DNA of 64,000 bases. It comes from Fictibacillus phosphorivorans (GTDB taxonomy: Bacteria; Bacillota; Bacilli; Bacillales; Fictibacillaceae). Both the position numbers and the translations under genes were made by a program. Positions within the stretch are counted from its first letter, which is position 1, and the number at the start of each line of letters is the position of its first letter. Positions 8,325 through 16,546 of the stretch are shown here, one piece after another. The stretch is from assembly GCF_007673525.1 (NCBI RefSeq), contig NZ_VDZU01000001.1, positions 2,864,055 through 2,928,054 of the forward strand, written 5' to 3'. Below the pieces are notes generated by a model. It had not been told where the DNA came from and did not search any database. It saw only the letters and a program-made list of their open reading frames with translations.

Positions 8325-8487
8325 TAGGCGAGAACTATAATAACTAACGAATAGATTATAATCTGGTCGTTTTTATACAACCTTATTTAATTTAAGAAAC
8401 CTTTATAATGGTCGTAGCATTTGTATGCCTAAGTATTCTTTAAAATTTTCACCTTCACACGCTAAGTTATTTTTGTATCAAGGGTGC

Positions 8488-8720
8488 TTAGATGTAAGCA
8501 GGATGAATGAATGGAACACCTTTTGGATATGCTTTACGCAACTGCTTACAGTTTTGATCGAATTTTGCTTTAGAAGGTAGTGCGTGTAATGGGGCAAGGT
8601 TTCGGCTAACTAGAAGAAGTTGAACTTGAGCCAGACAAACTTGGTGGCTTAATCACAATAGCTGTAGATTTCTGTTCTTCCGGATATGAATCCCTTTTGT
8701 TGTTCCGTTCACGCCAAATG
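8488..8720 (-). pseudogene. Remnant of an Excalibur-domain (thermonuclease-like) gene
   Basis: No intact ORF, but on the minus strand two overlapping frames keep protein-like pieces: a Ser-rich linker (SGSSSTSSS, stop at about 8612) and then, in another frame, KFDQNCKQLRKAYPKGVPFI followed by HPAY and a stop (8488-8574). The latter matches the start of the Excalibur calcium-binding domain, usually FxNCxxLxxxYPxGVxxxHPAY followed by a DxDxDGxACE loop, which is missing here. In Bacillus such domains end secreted thermonucleases. The rest of the 8325-8771 gap shows nothing I can interpret. Confidence 0.55.
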
Positions 8721-8738
8721 CCCACAAATCCGAATTAA

Positions 8739-8768
8739 GCCCGGATCAAATAGATCCGAGCTTTTTTT
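8739..8768. terminator. Intrinsic terminator
   Basis: GCCCGGATC / GATCCGAGC hairpin with T7 on the plus strand; on the minus strand the stem pairs fully through a G-U and follows the membrane-protein gene stop. Confidence 0.65.
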
Positions 8769-8771
8769 GAT

Positions 8772-9275
8772 TCAGTTCTTCTTCTCCAACAAACGATATT
8801 TGTAATACTTCATAAACCCAACAAAAATTAAAATGGAGCCAACGATATTCGTGATAACGCGAATACTGTGAATCAAGACAAACTCTTTCGCTGTTTCTTT
8901 TAAGAACGCTACTGAATGAACGTCTGTTCCTTCGATAAACATAATTTCGTTACGTGGCCATTCAAATACAATTGAAATAGCACCTTCAATCACGATCATC
9001 ATCATGCTCCAAAAAATCCATTTTCTTGCCGGTTTTACTTTCCATCCTAAAAATAAAGCCAGGATTCCTGTTGAGATACTTGCCATGCCGATCGGAGGAA
9101 AATACGTGTGCGGGCTTGCTACTTCCATAAATTCCATAGCCGTTTCAAGTGATTTTGGTACATTATAAAAGATATTAGGATATAACAAAAACGTATTTAC
9201 GAGCATACTTCCTAACATGATCCACTGCACCCAAAGATGAGATAATATCGATACAAACGTAATGTTTTTCTTCAT
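8772..9275 (-). CDS. Integral membrane protein, four predicted segments
   Basis: 167 residues from the ATG at 9275 (AAGGGG upstream). Four hydrophobic segments at about residues 8-30, 55-75, 80-102 and 130-155, with the conserved-looking ASPHTYFPPIGM and FEWPRNEIMF loops. Overall size and layout recall DUF1772-like membrane proteins, but I do not recognise it firmly. It lies directly downstream of a two-component system with a candidate response-regulator site in its promoter, so it may be a target of that system. Confidence 0.7.
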   Translation of the reverse strand: MKKNITFVSILSHLWVQWIMLGSMLVNTFLLYPNIFYNVPKSLETAMEFMEVASPHTYFPPIGMASISTGILALFLGWKVKPARKWIFWSMMMIVIEGAISIVFEWPRNEIMFIEGTDVHSVAFLKETAKEFVLIHSIRVITNIVGSILIFVGFMKYYKYRLLEKKN

Positions 9276-9364
9276 GAATGATAACCCCTTTGGTAAATGT
9301 TTTGTGTTCAACCTTCTTACTGGAGTTATCATAAACAGGAAAACTAAAGTTTTTATTAGCTAAT

Positions 9365-9381
9365 TCTTAAGAATTTCTTAA
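9365..9381 (-). promoter_or_regulatory. Candidate OmpR-type direct repeat
   Basis: On the minus strand TTAAGA-aattc-TTAAGA: two hexamers spaced 11 bp apart, the geometry bound by OmpR/PhoP-family regulators. It sits upstream of the membrane-protein gene at 8772-9275 and next to the gene of such a regulator. Confidence 0.5.
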
Positions 9382-9399
9382 ATCCATCCATAAAGAAAT

Positions 9400-9413
9400 G
9401 CAGCCTTAGCTGC
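9400..9413 (-). terminator. Weak terminator after the response-regulator gene
   Basis: GCAGC-TAAG-GCTGC hairpin followed by ATTTCTTT on the minus strand. A separate AACTTGTTT / AAACAAGTT inverted repeat (9432-9470) lies between it and the stop codon. Confidence 0.4.
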
Positions 9414-9500
9414 ACAAATACTATCATCTTGAACTTGTTTCTACGTCGAAAATCATCGCGCAAACAAGTTATCGATGAAGGGTCAAGAATACCTTCATTT

Positions 9501-10193
9501 CTACATGCCATTTCTGAATCGGTATCCCACTCCCCAAACGGTCTCGATATATTGTGGCTTGGCTGGATTTTCTTCGATTTTCTCTCTTAGCTTTCTTATG
9601 TGAACCGTTACCGTCGACGTATCTCCCATCGATTCAAGTCCCCATATTTGGTCAAATAGGTGCTCTTTACTAAAGACGATGTTTGGGTTGGTCACAAGGA
9701 ATTTTAGCAGGTCGAATTCTTTTACAGCTAATTTTTTCTCAATCCCATAAATAAGAACCTGTCGGGAATTCAAATGGATTTCTAGACCTTTTATTATAAT
9801 AATGTCCTGTTTCTCATCAAGTTTGGTGAGACGCTTGTAACGTGAGATGTGGGCTTTCACCCTGGCTACCAATTCATTGGTGTTAAAGGGCTTAACGATA
9901 TAGTCATCTGCTCCACGGTCAAAGCCACGCATTTTATCAATATCGTTTTTTCTTGCGGTTACCATTAAGATCGGAATCTCCAATTTTTCACGTAACTGGG
10001 TGCAAAGTTCGAAACCATCTACACCTGGCAGCATGAGATCAAGTAAGATCAGATCATAAGATCCTTCAAGAGCCATTCTTAATCCTTCATCACCTGTTTC
10101 GGCAATGTCGCTCTCGATTCCGTTGAATTTCAGGTAATCCTGTTCCAGCTTCGCGATGCTCGTTTCGTCTTCAATGATTAATACGTTTGGCAT
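9501..10193 (-). CDS. OmpR-family response regulator
   Basis: 230 residues. Receiver domain with acidic pair E8-D9, phosphoacceptor D52 in LILLDLMLPG, T in ILMVTARK and the lysine of DDYIVKPF; then the winged-helix DNA-binding domain (about residues 130-228) ending WGVGYRF. Its start overlaps the histidine kinase gene by 23 bases, so the pair is translationally coupled and forms a cognate two-component system. Targets unknown; see the direct repeat at 9365-9381. Confidence 0.95.
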   Translation of the reverse strand: MPNVLIIEDETSIAKLEQDYLKFNGIESDIAETGDEGLRMALEGSYDLILLDLMLPGVDGFELCTQLREKLEIPILMVTARKNDIDKMRGFDRGADDYIVKPFNTNELVARVKAHISRYKRLTKLDEKQDIIIIKGLEIHLNSRQVLIYGIEKKLAVKEFDLLKFLVTNPNIVFSKEHLFDQIWGLESMGDTSTVTVHIRKLREKIEENPAKPQYIETVWGVGYRFRNGM

Positions 10194-11289
10194 TGCTGTT
10201 CCCTTCTTTTCGTTTTTTTAAAGTAAAATAGATAGAAGTACCTTTTCCTTCTTCGCTTTCAGCCCAAATATCTCCACCATGTCCTTCAACAAGTTTCTTC
10301 ACAATAGCCAGTCCTAAACCACTTCCACCCGTTGCTTTGTTCCGAGATGGATCTGCGCGGTAAAAGCTTTCAAAAATGCGAGGCAAAGATTCTTTAGGTA
10401 TCCCTTTACCATTATCCTCAATTTTCACAAGTACAGTATCGGATTCATACTGAAGGTAAACTGAAATCTTTCTCTCTTTTTTGTCACTATACTTCAAGCT
10501 ATTTTGTAAAATATTATCAATGATTCTACCTAAACTTAGCCGATCAGCCATGACCGAATTGTTCTCACTCGTCTCTGATTGAAACGTGAACTCTACATCT
10601 TTAAAGTAAGGGTCGTATTGAAGTTCCTGAAGATAATCTGCTAAAAAGTTATCTAATGAAACCGGTTCAAATTGAAATGAAAATTGTTCAAAATCTAATT
10701 TTGAATATAGAAAAAGCTCATTTATGAGGTGATCCATATCCTCCGCTTTTTGATAAGCGGTCTTTAAGTACATTTGTTTCGTCTTTGGGTTATCTGGGAT
10801 TCCATCTAATACACCATTTATGTAACCTTTTATTGATGTGAGCGGAGTTTTCAAATCATGTGAGATACTCGCAACAAATTCTTTTCGGTTATTCTCGTAA
10901 AGGTCTCTTTCCTCTCTTGCTTTTTTCAGCTGAAGTCTCATACTCTCAAACGTTTCAGATAGTTTTCCCAGCTCATCTTTATTTACGGATACAATCTCAT
11001 GATCTAAATTTCCATTGCTTATTTCTTCTGCCGCTTTTGTAAGAATACGAATCGGCTTAAGTATCGTTTTTGAAACCATATAGGTAAGGATTCCGTTCGT
11101 TAGGATCAGAATAAAAAGAAGTCCAATGAACCTTAAGCTCATAAACCATTGTGAGTCCTTTTTAACAGGTGTGCCATTCATCCCCGAAAAGATAAGGGTT
11201 GCGATTACAAGTTCAAGCAATAGAAATAACACGATCGGAAAAACGATCATAGCAACATTTGAGGCGATAAGGCGTTTCTTTATAGACAT
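10171..11289 (-). CDS. Sensor histidine kinase with HAMP domain
   Basis: 372 residues from the ATG at 11289, preceded by GGAGGAAG. Two membrane segments (about residues 12-35 and 55-80) enclose only a short extracytoplasmic loop, so it is probably an intramembrane-type sensor. Then HAMP, the HisKA phosphoacceptor FVASISHDLKTPLTSIKGY, N-box DNILQNSLKYS, G1 VKIEDNGKGI, F-box FYRADPSRN and G2 GGSGLGLAIVK. It phosphorylates the regulator encoded immediately downstream. Confidence 0.95.
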   Translation of the reverse strand: MSIKKRLIASNVAMIVFPIVLFLLLELVIATLIFSGMNGTPVKKDSQWFMSLRFIGLLFILILTNGILTYMVSKTILKPIRILTKAAEEISNGNLDHEIVSVNKDELGKLSETFESMRLQLKKAREERDLYENNRKEFVASISHDLKTPLTSIKGYINGVLDGIPDNPKTKQMYLKTAYQKAEDMDHLINELFLYSKLDFEQFSFQFEPVSLDNFLADYLQELQYDPYFKDVEFTFQSETSENNSVMADRLSLGRIIDNILQNSLKYSDKKERKISVYLQYESDTVLVKIEDNGKGIPKESLPRIFESFYRADPSRNKATGGSGLGLAIVKKLVEGHGGDIWAESEEGKGTSIYFTLKKRKEGNSNAKRINH

Positions 11290-11335
11290 GACTTCCTCCT
11301 GTTGAACACTAAACGTACAGTCCAAATAATTTGAA

Positions 11336-11383
11336 GAATCACTCCTATTATATAACCAAAATATACAAAATCATGAGTGATTC
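11336..11383. promoter_or_regulatory. Inverted repeat flanking the kinase promoter
   Basis: GAATCACTC (11336-11344) and GAGTGATTC (11375-11383) are perfect 9-bp inverted copies 30 bp apart. Between them, on the minus strand, is a TATAAT -10 element for the kinase operon. A candidate operator; the factor is unknown. Confidence 0.45.
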
Positions 11384-11498
11384 AAAAAACATTAGAGTTT
11401 TTGAATAGAAATATTGTCAATCCGAAATCAAACCACGTGTAAAATATACAGTTTCCTTTTATACTATGATAGACATGAACCAAATGGAGGGATTTACG

Positions 11499-12200
11499 AT
11501 GTTGCACATTGAAATGTGGACAGACTTTGCTTGACCATTCTGCTATATTGGCAAAAAGCGTCTGGAGGACGCTATTAAAAAGCTTAATCATCCTGTTGAA
11601 GTAACGTATCGCTGCTTTGAACTGGATCCAACGATGGAACGTGACGTTAACGAAAACATCTATGAAAAACTATCTAAAAAATATGGCATGAGTATAGATG
11701 CTGCTAAAGCAAACACGCAAAACGTGATACAAATGGCGAAGGAATCTGGACTAGAGTATCACATGGATACGATGATTTTAACCAATACCTTTGACGCTCA
11801 CCGTTTGACGATGTACGCTAAAAAAGAAGGTAAGATGCAGGAGATGACAGAACGCATTTTATACGCCTTTTTTACAGAATCCAAACATATTGGGAATCAT
11901 GAAACATTAGCAGATCTTGCCGAAGATGTTGGTTTAAATAGAGAAGCTGTATTACAGATGCTTTCAAGTGATGAGATGGCAGATGAGGTTAGAGATGATG
12001 AAGAAACAGCTAAAGCTTATGGAGTAACAGGCGTACCCTTCTATCTCATCGACAAAAAATATGCGCTTACTGGTGCACAGCCTACTGATGTTTTTGTACA
12101 AGCACTAAATAAGATCATATCTGAAAACAAAATCACTTTTCTAAACAATGAAGATGGAATGAGCTGTGACGATGATGGCTGTGAAATTCCTGAGAAATAG
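11499..12200 (+). CDS. DsbA/FrnE-family oxidoreductase with in-frame TGA at the catalytic Cys (candidate selenoprotein)
   Basis: An ATG at 11499 with GGAGGG 8 bases upstream opens MLHIEMWTDFA, then codon 12 is TGA (11532-11534), and the same frame runs on as PFCYIGKKRLEDAIKKL to a TAA at 12200 (233 codons). FrnE-like proteins read DFACPFCYIGK here, so the TGA replaces the first Cys of the CxxC active site: a possible UxxC. Later parts (VTGVPFYLIDKKYALTGAQP, C-terminal SCDDDGC) are intact and family-typical. Family: thioredoxin-fold disulfide oxidoreductases of the cytoplasm. Downstream of the TGA is a SECIS-like hairpin. Alternative: a pseudogene by a single Cys-to-stop change; neighbouring pseudogenes keep this open. 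Confidence 0.72.
11557..11573 (+). promoter_or_regulatory. Candidate bacterial SECIS hairpin
   Basis: AGCGTC and GACGCT form a perfect 6-bp stem closing the loop TGGAG. The loop starts 28 bases after the TGA and has a G in its second position, matching the general bacterial SECIS pattern (small apical loop with an early G, roughly 16-37 bases from the UGA). The stem is GC-rich for this genome, though it is also coding sequence. Confidence 0.55.
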
Positions 12201-12230
12201 CAGACATATATTAAGGCAAATCGCATAAAG

Positions 12231-12268
12231 AAAAACGCAGAGGTATTAGCATCCTCTGCGTTTTTTTT
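12231..12268. terminator. Bidirectional intrinsic terminator
   Basis: AACGCAGAGG / CCTCTGCGTT stem with A5 before and T8 after, between the DsbA-family gene and the convergent nucleosidase-like gene. Confidence 0.9.
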
Positions 12269-12295
12269 AACTATAGCCATAATTCCAAAATTTAT

Positions 12296-12763
12296 TTATA
12301 TAAATCTCTTTAAATAGTCGCCAAATATTTTGTTCATAACTTTGGGCGTGTTTTCTAAATAAACACTAATCTGTTCCTTGTTTGATTTGAATTTATCAGA
12401 GTTTCTCTCATCTGTTGGAAAATCAGATATTCCTTTGATTATTATACATTCAACATCATTCTTTTTGCATTGAACGGCTTTATGGGGTACGAAGATATCT
12501 AAATTAGTGAAAGTATCATCTATTCCTGCACATGTTCCAGCTACGATTACCTTCGTTAAGTTAAATTTTGAAATCATATACTGATTACCACCAACACCGT
12601 TTACTTTTCTTACACCTGTACTATAAAAAACAAGTTCAGAATCATTAATTGTTCTCATGAAATACTCGCCATAAGGATAATTGAAACATTCATCCTTTTT
12701 TATGCGGAAATATTCTAAGGTCGCTTCATATTCCCACTTTGTTGCTATACTTATTCCTATCAT
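12296..12763 (-). CDS. Phosphorylase/nucleosidase-superfamily protein, internally shortened
   Basis: 155 residues from the ATG at 12763 (AGGGG upstream). MIGISIATKWEYEATLEYF, KVIVAGTCAGIDDTF and IIIKGISDFPTDERNSDKF belong to the PNP/UDP phosphorylase (MTA/SAH nucleosidase-like) superfamily, where family members are about 210-230 residues. The part that normally lies between VPHKAVQ and CKKNDVEC, including the substrate-binding glutamate/aspartate region, is absent although the frame is kept. It is therefore probably an in-frame internal deletion and likely inactive as a nucleosidase. Confidence 0.7.
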   Translation of the reverse strand: MIGISIATKWEYEATLEYFRIKKDECFNYPYGEYFMRTINDSELVFYSTGVRKVNGVGGNQYMISKFNLTKVIVAGTCAGIDDTFTNLDIFVPHKAVQCKKNDVECIIIKGISDFPTDERNSDKFKSNKEQISVYLENTPKVMNKIFGDYLKRFI

Positions 12764-12826
12764 CAAACTTATCCCCTAAAACGCTTAATATTGTTAATTC
12801 CTTTACATCTGAACCACAATAAAGAT

Positions 12827-13309
12827 TTACACGCTTCTCTCGACCTTCAATTCAAAATTAGGTTTTGTCACATATTCCTTATAGATTACTTTTCCTGCAT
12901 TGTTTAAATAATCACTATAGCGAGTCAGATAAGCTTCACCCGTTAACATACCTAATACATCGTCTTTTGGCACCCAACGGCTATCTGTCGTTTCATCTGA
13001 CACCGTTAGTTCCCCGCCAATCGGCTTACATACAAAATCAAACATAACCTTCGTTGGCACGTTCGTGACTCCATCATGCCACTTATATTGAGCTGTGTTC
13101 GAGTATACTCCAGATAAATGTGAAACGGTAATATCAATACCGCTCTCTTCCTTTGTTTCACGAACCAAAGCGTCAATTAAGTTTTCTCCTGCTTCCACCT
13201 GACCGCCAGGAAAAACCCAGCCATTATGTATGGTTTTAACTAACAACACATTCCCTTTACCATCTTCCACATAACCTGCCACTGCTACAATATGAGTTGG
13301 CATTATCAT
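12827..13309 (-). CDS. Nudix hydrolase
   Basis: 160 residues from the ATG at 13309, with GGAGG 9 bases upstream; the 35 extra upstream residues of the frame are not family-like. The Nudix box is complete: GGQVEAGENLIDALVRETKE followed by ESGI. Such enzymes cleave nucleoside diphosphates linked to another group, using Mg2+. The specificity is unknown. Possibly in one transcription unit with the NAT-like gene upstream (13428-14180). Confidence 0.88.
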   Translation of the reverse strand: MIMPTHIVAVAGYVEDGKGNVLLVKTIHNGWVFPGGQVEAGENLIDALVRETKEESGIDITVSHLSGVYSNTAQYKWHDGVTNVPTKVMFDFVCKPIGGELTVSDETTDSRWVPKDDVLGMLTGEAYLTRYSDYLNNAGKVIYKEYVTKPNFELKVERSV

Positions 13310-13427
13310 TTTTGAAAACCTCCAATAGAATAGGTTAATATATCCTACTCCATCATAAGGAGAATTAGAAGATATTCCCATGATCGATTGGTGATAGGTT
13401 GATGATAGATTCACTACTTTCTAAGGC

Positions 13428-14180
13428 TTATTTATACTTTCTCAAAGCTTCATATAAAAATTCTTTTTGGTAGCCGCTTTTCTCATGGATCATGTTCACC
13501 CAATGTTCGATTGAATCTGTTTGATCACCATCATGTAAGCCTTCACTCGTACTTAAAAAGCTTTCCCAATTAAAGAACTCCCAGTGCGCAGTCTCATTCT
13601 TATAAGGCACTCTGCATTCAAAGAGAGGTTTTGGATAAACGTGATTCTGCGAGTACTCTGCTCCTTGTAAGAAGACATTCCTCTCAATCGGAGTTAAATC
13701 AAATAATTGGTTTGAGATCTTGCCATTCGGTCTATGATAAAGGATCTCGATATGATTCTGACCTCTTGATTGAACTTGGATTTCAGCCGCAGGAAAGAAT
13801 CCCTTTAACTTTTCATTCGAATAATCTTCATTATTGGTTTCAACGAGGATGGGTTGCAGCCACTGATCGCCTAAATCACACAGATACCGATTACCCTTTT
13901 CATCTAACGCCACAACCGCAACATGTGCTTCATCTGAATGAAACATAGAGCCGATTGGAAAGGCTGTTATTCCATCATTTTTGAATTCGTCCAACAACCA
14001 GAGTGCAAGATCAAAACAATTGCCCGTATTTCCGTATTGCATTCTATGTTCTTTCATCAACGAGACGTCTCTTTGTTTCTTCGTCGTACCTTTATGGAAG
14101 TACCAAGCCTTCGTTAAGGTTTCCATAGGAAAAGAATCGAACTTCTTCCACGTTTTAAGAATAGGATGTGATGAATACAC
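13428..14180 (-). CDS. NAT/transglutaminase-like cysteine-triad protein
   Basis: 250 residues; GTG start at 14180 behind AGGGGGG. A Cys-His-Asp order typical of the arylamine N-acetyltransferase and transglutaminase-like fold is visible: GNCFDLALWLL (about residue 55), DEAHVAVVAL (about residue 87) and YLCDLGDQWLQP (about residue 101). Length is near that of arylamine N-acetyltransferases (about 250-280). Whether it acetylates amines or acts as an amidase/protease is not clear from sequence alone. Confidence 0.68.
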   Translation of the reverse strand: MYSSHPILKTWKKFDSFPMETLTKAWYFHKGTTKKQRDVSLMKEHRMQYGNTGNCFDLALWLLDEFKNDGITAFPIGSMFHSDEAHVAVVALDEKGNRYLCDLGDQWLQPILVETNNEDYSNEKLKGFFPAAEIQVQSRGQNHIEILYHRPNGKISNQLFDLTPIERNVFLQGAEYSQNHVYPKPLFECRVPYKNETAHWEFFNWESFLSTSEGLHDGDQTDSIEHWVNMIHEKSGYQKEFLYEALRKYK

Positions 14181-14258
14181 CTAAAATCCCCCCTAACACT
14201 CATACTATATATTTACAGTTAAGTATATCATCGTCTAACTTTTTAAGGAGGATATGAG

Positions 14259-14525
14259 ATGGAAAGCGTAATTATTGTCAGTGAACTTTTCTTATTAACC
14301 TCATTTGGACTTATTCTCTTTCTTAGAAAACGCACTTCTAAAAATGTAATTTCTACTATACTTCTCTATTTAATTAGTGCATTACCACTTATTATTGCAG
14401 GTTTGAATACTCCTCAAAGCAACCTTAGCACACCTTTAGCGCTCGGACTTTCGTTGATTTACACATGGCTTGTCGTAGGGATCTCTATGCTTTTCTGCAT
14501 CGTACTATTGTTGAAAACCAAATGA
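14259..14525 (+). CDS. Small three-segment membrane protein
   Basis: 88 residues, start supported by AAGGAGGATATGAG. Three hydrophobic helices (about residues 4-21, 29-47 and 60-85) with a basic loop RKRTSKN. No family recognised. Confidence 0.7.
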   Translation: MESVIIVSELFLLTSFGLILFLRKRTSKNVISTILLYLISALPLIIAGLNTPQSNLSTPLALGLSLIYTWLVVGISMLFCIVLLLKTK

Positions 14526-14538
14526 GAGACATAATAAA

Positions 14539-14566
14539 AAGAGCTCCGACTTTTTTCGAAGCTCTT
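14539..14566. terminator. Bidirectional terminator
   Basis: AAGAGCTCCGA / TCGAAGCTCTT stem; T-runs follow in both directions, between the small membrane gene and pheA. Confidence 0.8.
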
Positions 14567-14571
14567 ATCAT

Positions 14572-15396
14572 TTATAGCCTTGTTGTTCTATAGCTTCCCA
14601 ACACACGTACATCATGTCCGAATGCTTCTAATATCGTAATAGCTTTGTTCATTTTCTCTTCATGAAGACCATTTTGAGCTTCTACAAAAAAATGATACGT
14701 CCCAAGCTGCTTTTTCGTAGGTCTTGATTCAATCCACGTTAAGTTGATAGATAACGCTGTAAATACGTTCAAGATGGATGAAAGGACACCAGAATAATCT
14801 GATGTTGGCGAAATCAACAACATCGTTTTTGAGTTCTTGGGGTGAATTTCCGCATTCTCTTTGCTGATCACAACAAAACGAGTATGATTATTGCTGTTGT
14901 CTTGAATTCCACTTTTGACGATTTCGAGATCAAAGACCTCTGCAGCATATTTGGATGCAATGGCAGCAACATCTTTTCTTTCTTGATTGTTAACAGCTTG
15001 TGCAGCTGCAGAAGTGCTATCGTAATGCTTACTTTTCACTTTTGCTTCTCGAATAAAATCTCGACACTGAGCGAGAGCAGGAACGATTGACCATACTTCC
15101 CGTATCTCTTCTAAATGAGCTCCCTTTAATGCAAGAAGGTGCAAAGAGACTGGGAAAATAATTTCCGCTTCCACAAAGAGATCATGTCTCAACAATCCGT
15201 CAGCCGTAATATTGATCGTACCTTCAATTGAATTTTCGATCGGTACAATTCCTTTATCTGCTATACCCTCTTCTACGGCTTCAAGTACATCAACAATAGA
15301 ATCACATTTATGCCATTCATTTTCGTAATCTGCAAAATAACGAAAGGCAGCTTCTTCTGAGAAACTTCCCTGTGGACCTAGATATGCTACTTTCAT
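14572..15396 (-). CDS. pheA: Prephenate dehydratase
   Basis: 274 residues, the usual length of monofunctional Bacillus enzymes. N-terminal catalytic part starts VAYLGPQGSFSEEAAF, with GIVPIENSIEGTI and the catalytic NNHTRFVVI motif near residue 170; the C-terminal ACT domain has SLxxxLxxF-type ILNVFTALSINLTWIESRPT, the phenylalanine-sensing site. Converts prephenate to phenylpyruvate in phenylalanine synthesis and is feedback-inhibited by phenylalanine through the ACT domain. Stands alone here. Confidence 0.96.
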   Translation of the reverse strand: MKVAYLGPQGSFSEEAAFRYFADYENEWHKCDSIVDVLEAVEEGIADKGIVPIENSIEGTINITADGLLRHDLFVEAEIIFPVSLHLLALKGAHLEEIREVWSIVPALAQCRDFIREAKVKSKHYDSTSAAAQAVNNQERKDVAAIASKYAAEVFDLEIVKSGIQDNSNNHTRFVVISKENAEIHPKNSKTMLLISPTSDYSGVLSSILNVFTALSINLTWIESRPTKKQLGTYHFFVEAQNGLHEEKMNKAITILEAFGHDVRVLGSYRTTRL

Positions 15397-15484
15397 GACT
15401 GTGATAACGCCTGCCTTTAGTTTTTCATATCAGTATACAACGATTAAGGACGTACACCAACCTTTTTTCACTAAAAGTATTGGC

Positions 15485-16546
15485 TTATTTGACTTCAACG
15501 ACGATACTGTCGAACCTTTCCCCACCAAAATATGTGTCTAGTCGATAAATCCCAGAGTTACTGAATTTCATATTTACCGGAATAGAATGAATGGATCCCA
15601 CTTTTTCTATAGGACTCAAAGGACTGTCTTTTTGAAATTTGTATGACCAAACCATTCCCGAATTTTGAACAAGAACTCTTTCATGTTCCCCACTGTCCTT
15701 GTTCGTAGCCATTATCTTAAAGTCACCTCTTGTTAATATTTCTATTTCATTATGACTTCCAAAGAAATGCCATAGAAACTTATCTGTTTTCCCAGCTATG
15801 AATGGCGGACCAGCTATTCCGATTTTATCTTTTTTTCCTACTAAGACTTCAAAGGTAGGTGTTGCAAATTCGGTTGAAAGTTTCCAATTTTCATCACTTC
15901 CCTGAAGGAGTTTACCGTCATTATAGATCTTAAATGAATAAGCTAACTCAGCTGCCGTATCTCCATTAAAAAAAGGTGTGTAAAAGTAAACATGATAATT
16001 CAACTTACTATGTGGTGACTTAAAGTAATAATGGTGAATTTGTACAACATCCATCGTTTTTTGATGATCTAGATTATATGTTCCTGAGTACCGAAACCCT
16101 TCTAAATCTTGACTAACAAATGGATTTTGAGTTTGAATACTTTTCATTTTTTCATCTTCTGTTAACGGCTCAATCCCACCAACTTTTTTTCCGTCAGCCA
16201 TAAAGAACATAGACCCATCTTTGTTTCTTTTCATAATAAAATCATCACTGTTCTTCATTTTAAAAGATTCATCCCCATGCAAGAATATCCCGGACCCTGT
16301 GGTATATTTCCCAGTATTTTCGTTAGTTTGATTCATTGCAAAGTAACTTCCACTTACCAGAAATAGAAGCAGAACGATCATGCTTAAGAGTGGTTTATAA
16401 AAACGAAAAATAAAAGTTGATGATGTATTTTCAGAAGACAACTGGTTTAACTCGTTTTCTATAGATTGTAGCTGATTGCTATTCATCTTATATGATTTAA
16501 AATTTTTAAGTTCCATGATAACTTCTTCATCGGTTAATCGCGTCAA
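15485..16546 (-). CDS. Anti-sigma-like membrane protein with extracytoplasmic domain
   Basis: About 353 residues. The TTG at 16546 has GGAG 8 bases upstream; a GTG at 16555 is the longer alternative. The N-terminal 45 residues are cytoplasmic and helical, one membrane segment follows (about residues 49-68, PLLSMIVLLLFLVSGSYFAM), and the remaining 280 residues lie outside. The gene overlaps the ECF sigma gene by about 20 bases, the classic sigma/anti-sigma arrangement. The outer domain has a WHFFG motif reminiscent of DUF4871; that assignment is tentative. Confidence 0.7.
   Translation of the reverse strand: MTRLTDEEVIMELKNFKSYKMNSNQLQSIENELNQLSSENTSSTFIFRFYKPLLSMIVLLLFLVSGSYFAMNQTNENTGKYTTGSGIFLHGDESFKMKNSDDFIMKRNKDGSMFFMADGKKVGGIEPLTEDEKMKSIQTQNPFVSQDLEGFRYSGTYNLDHQKTMDVVQIHHYYFKSPHSKLNYHVYFYTPFFNGDTAAELAYSFKIYNDGKLLQGSDENWKLSTEFATPTFEVLVGKKDKIGIAGPPFIAGKTDKFLWHFFGSHNEIEILTRGDFKIMATNKDSGEHERVLVQNSGMVWSYKFQKDSPLSPIEKVGSIHSIPVNMKFSNSGIYRLDTYFGGERFDSIVVEVK

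Noticed and set aside
11382..11591. Minus-strand ORF of 69 codons
   Set aside because: Antisense to the start of the DsbA-type gene, whose own frame and ribosome site are convincing.
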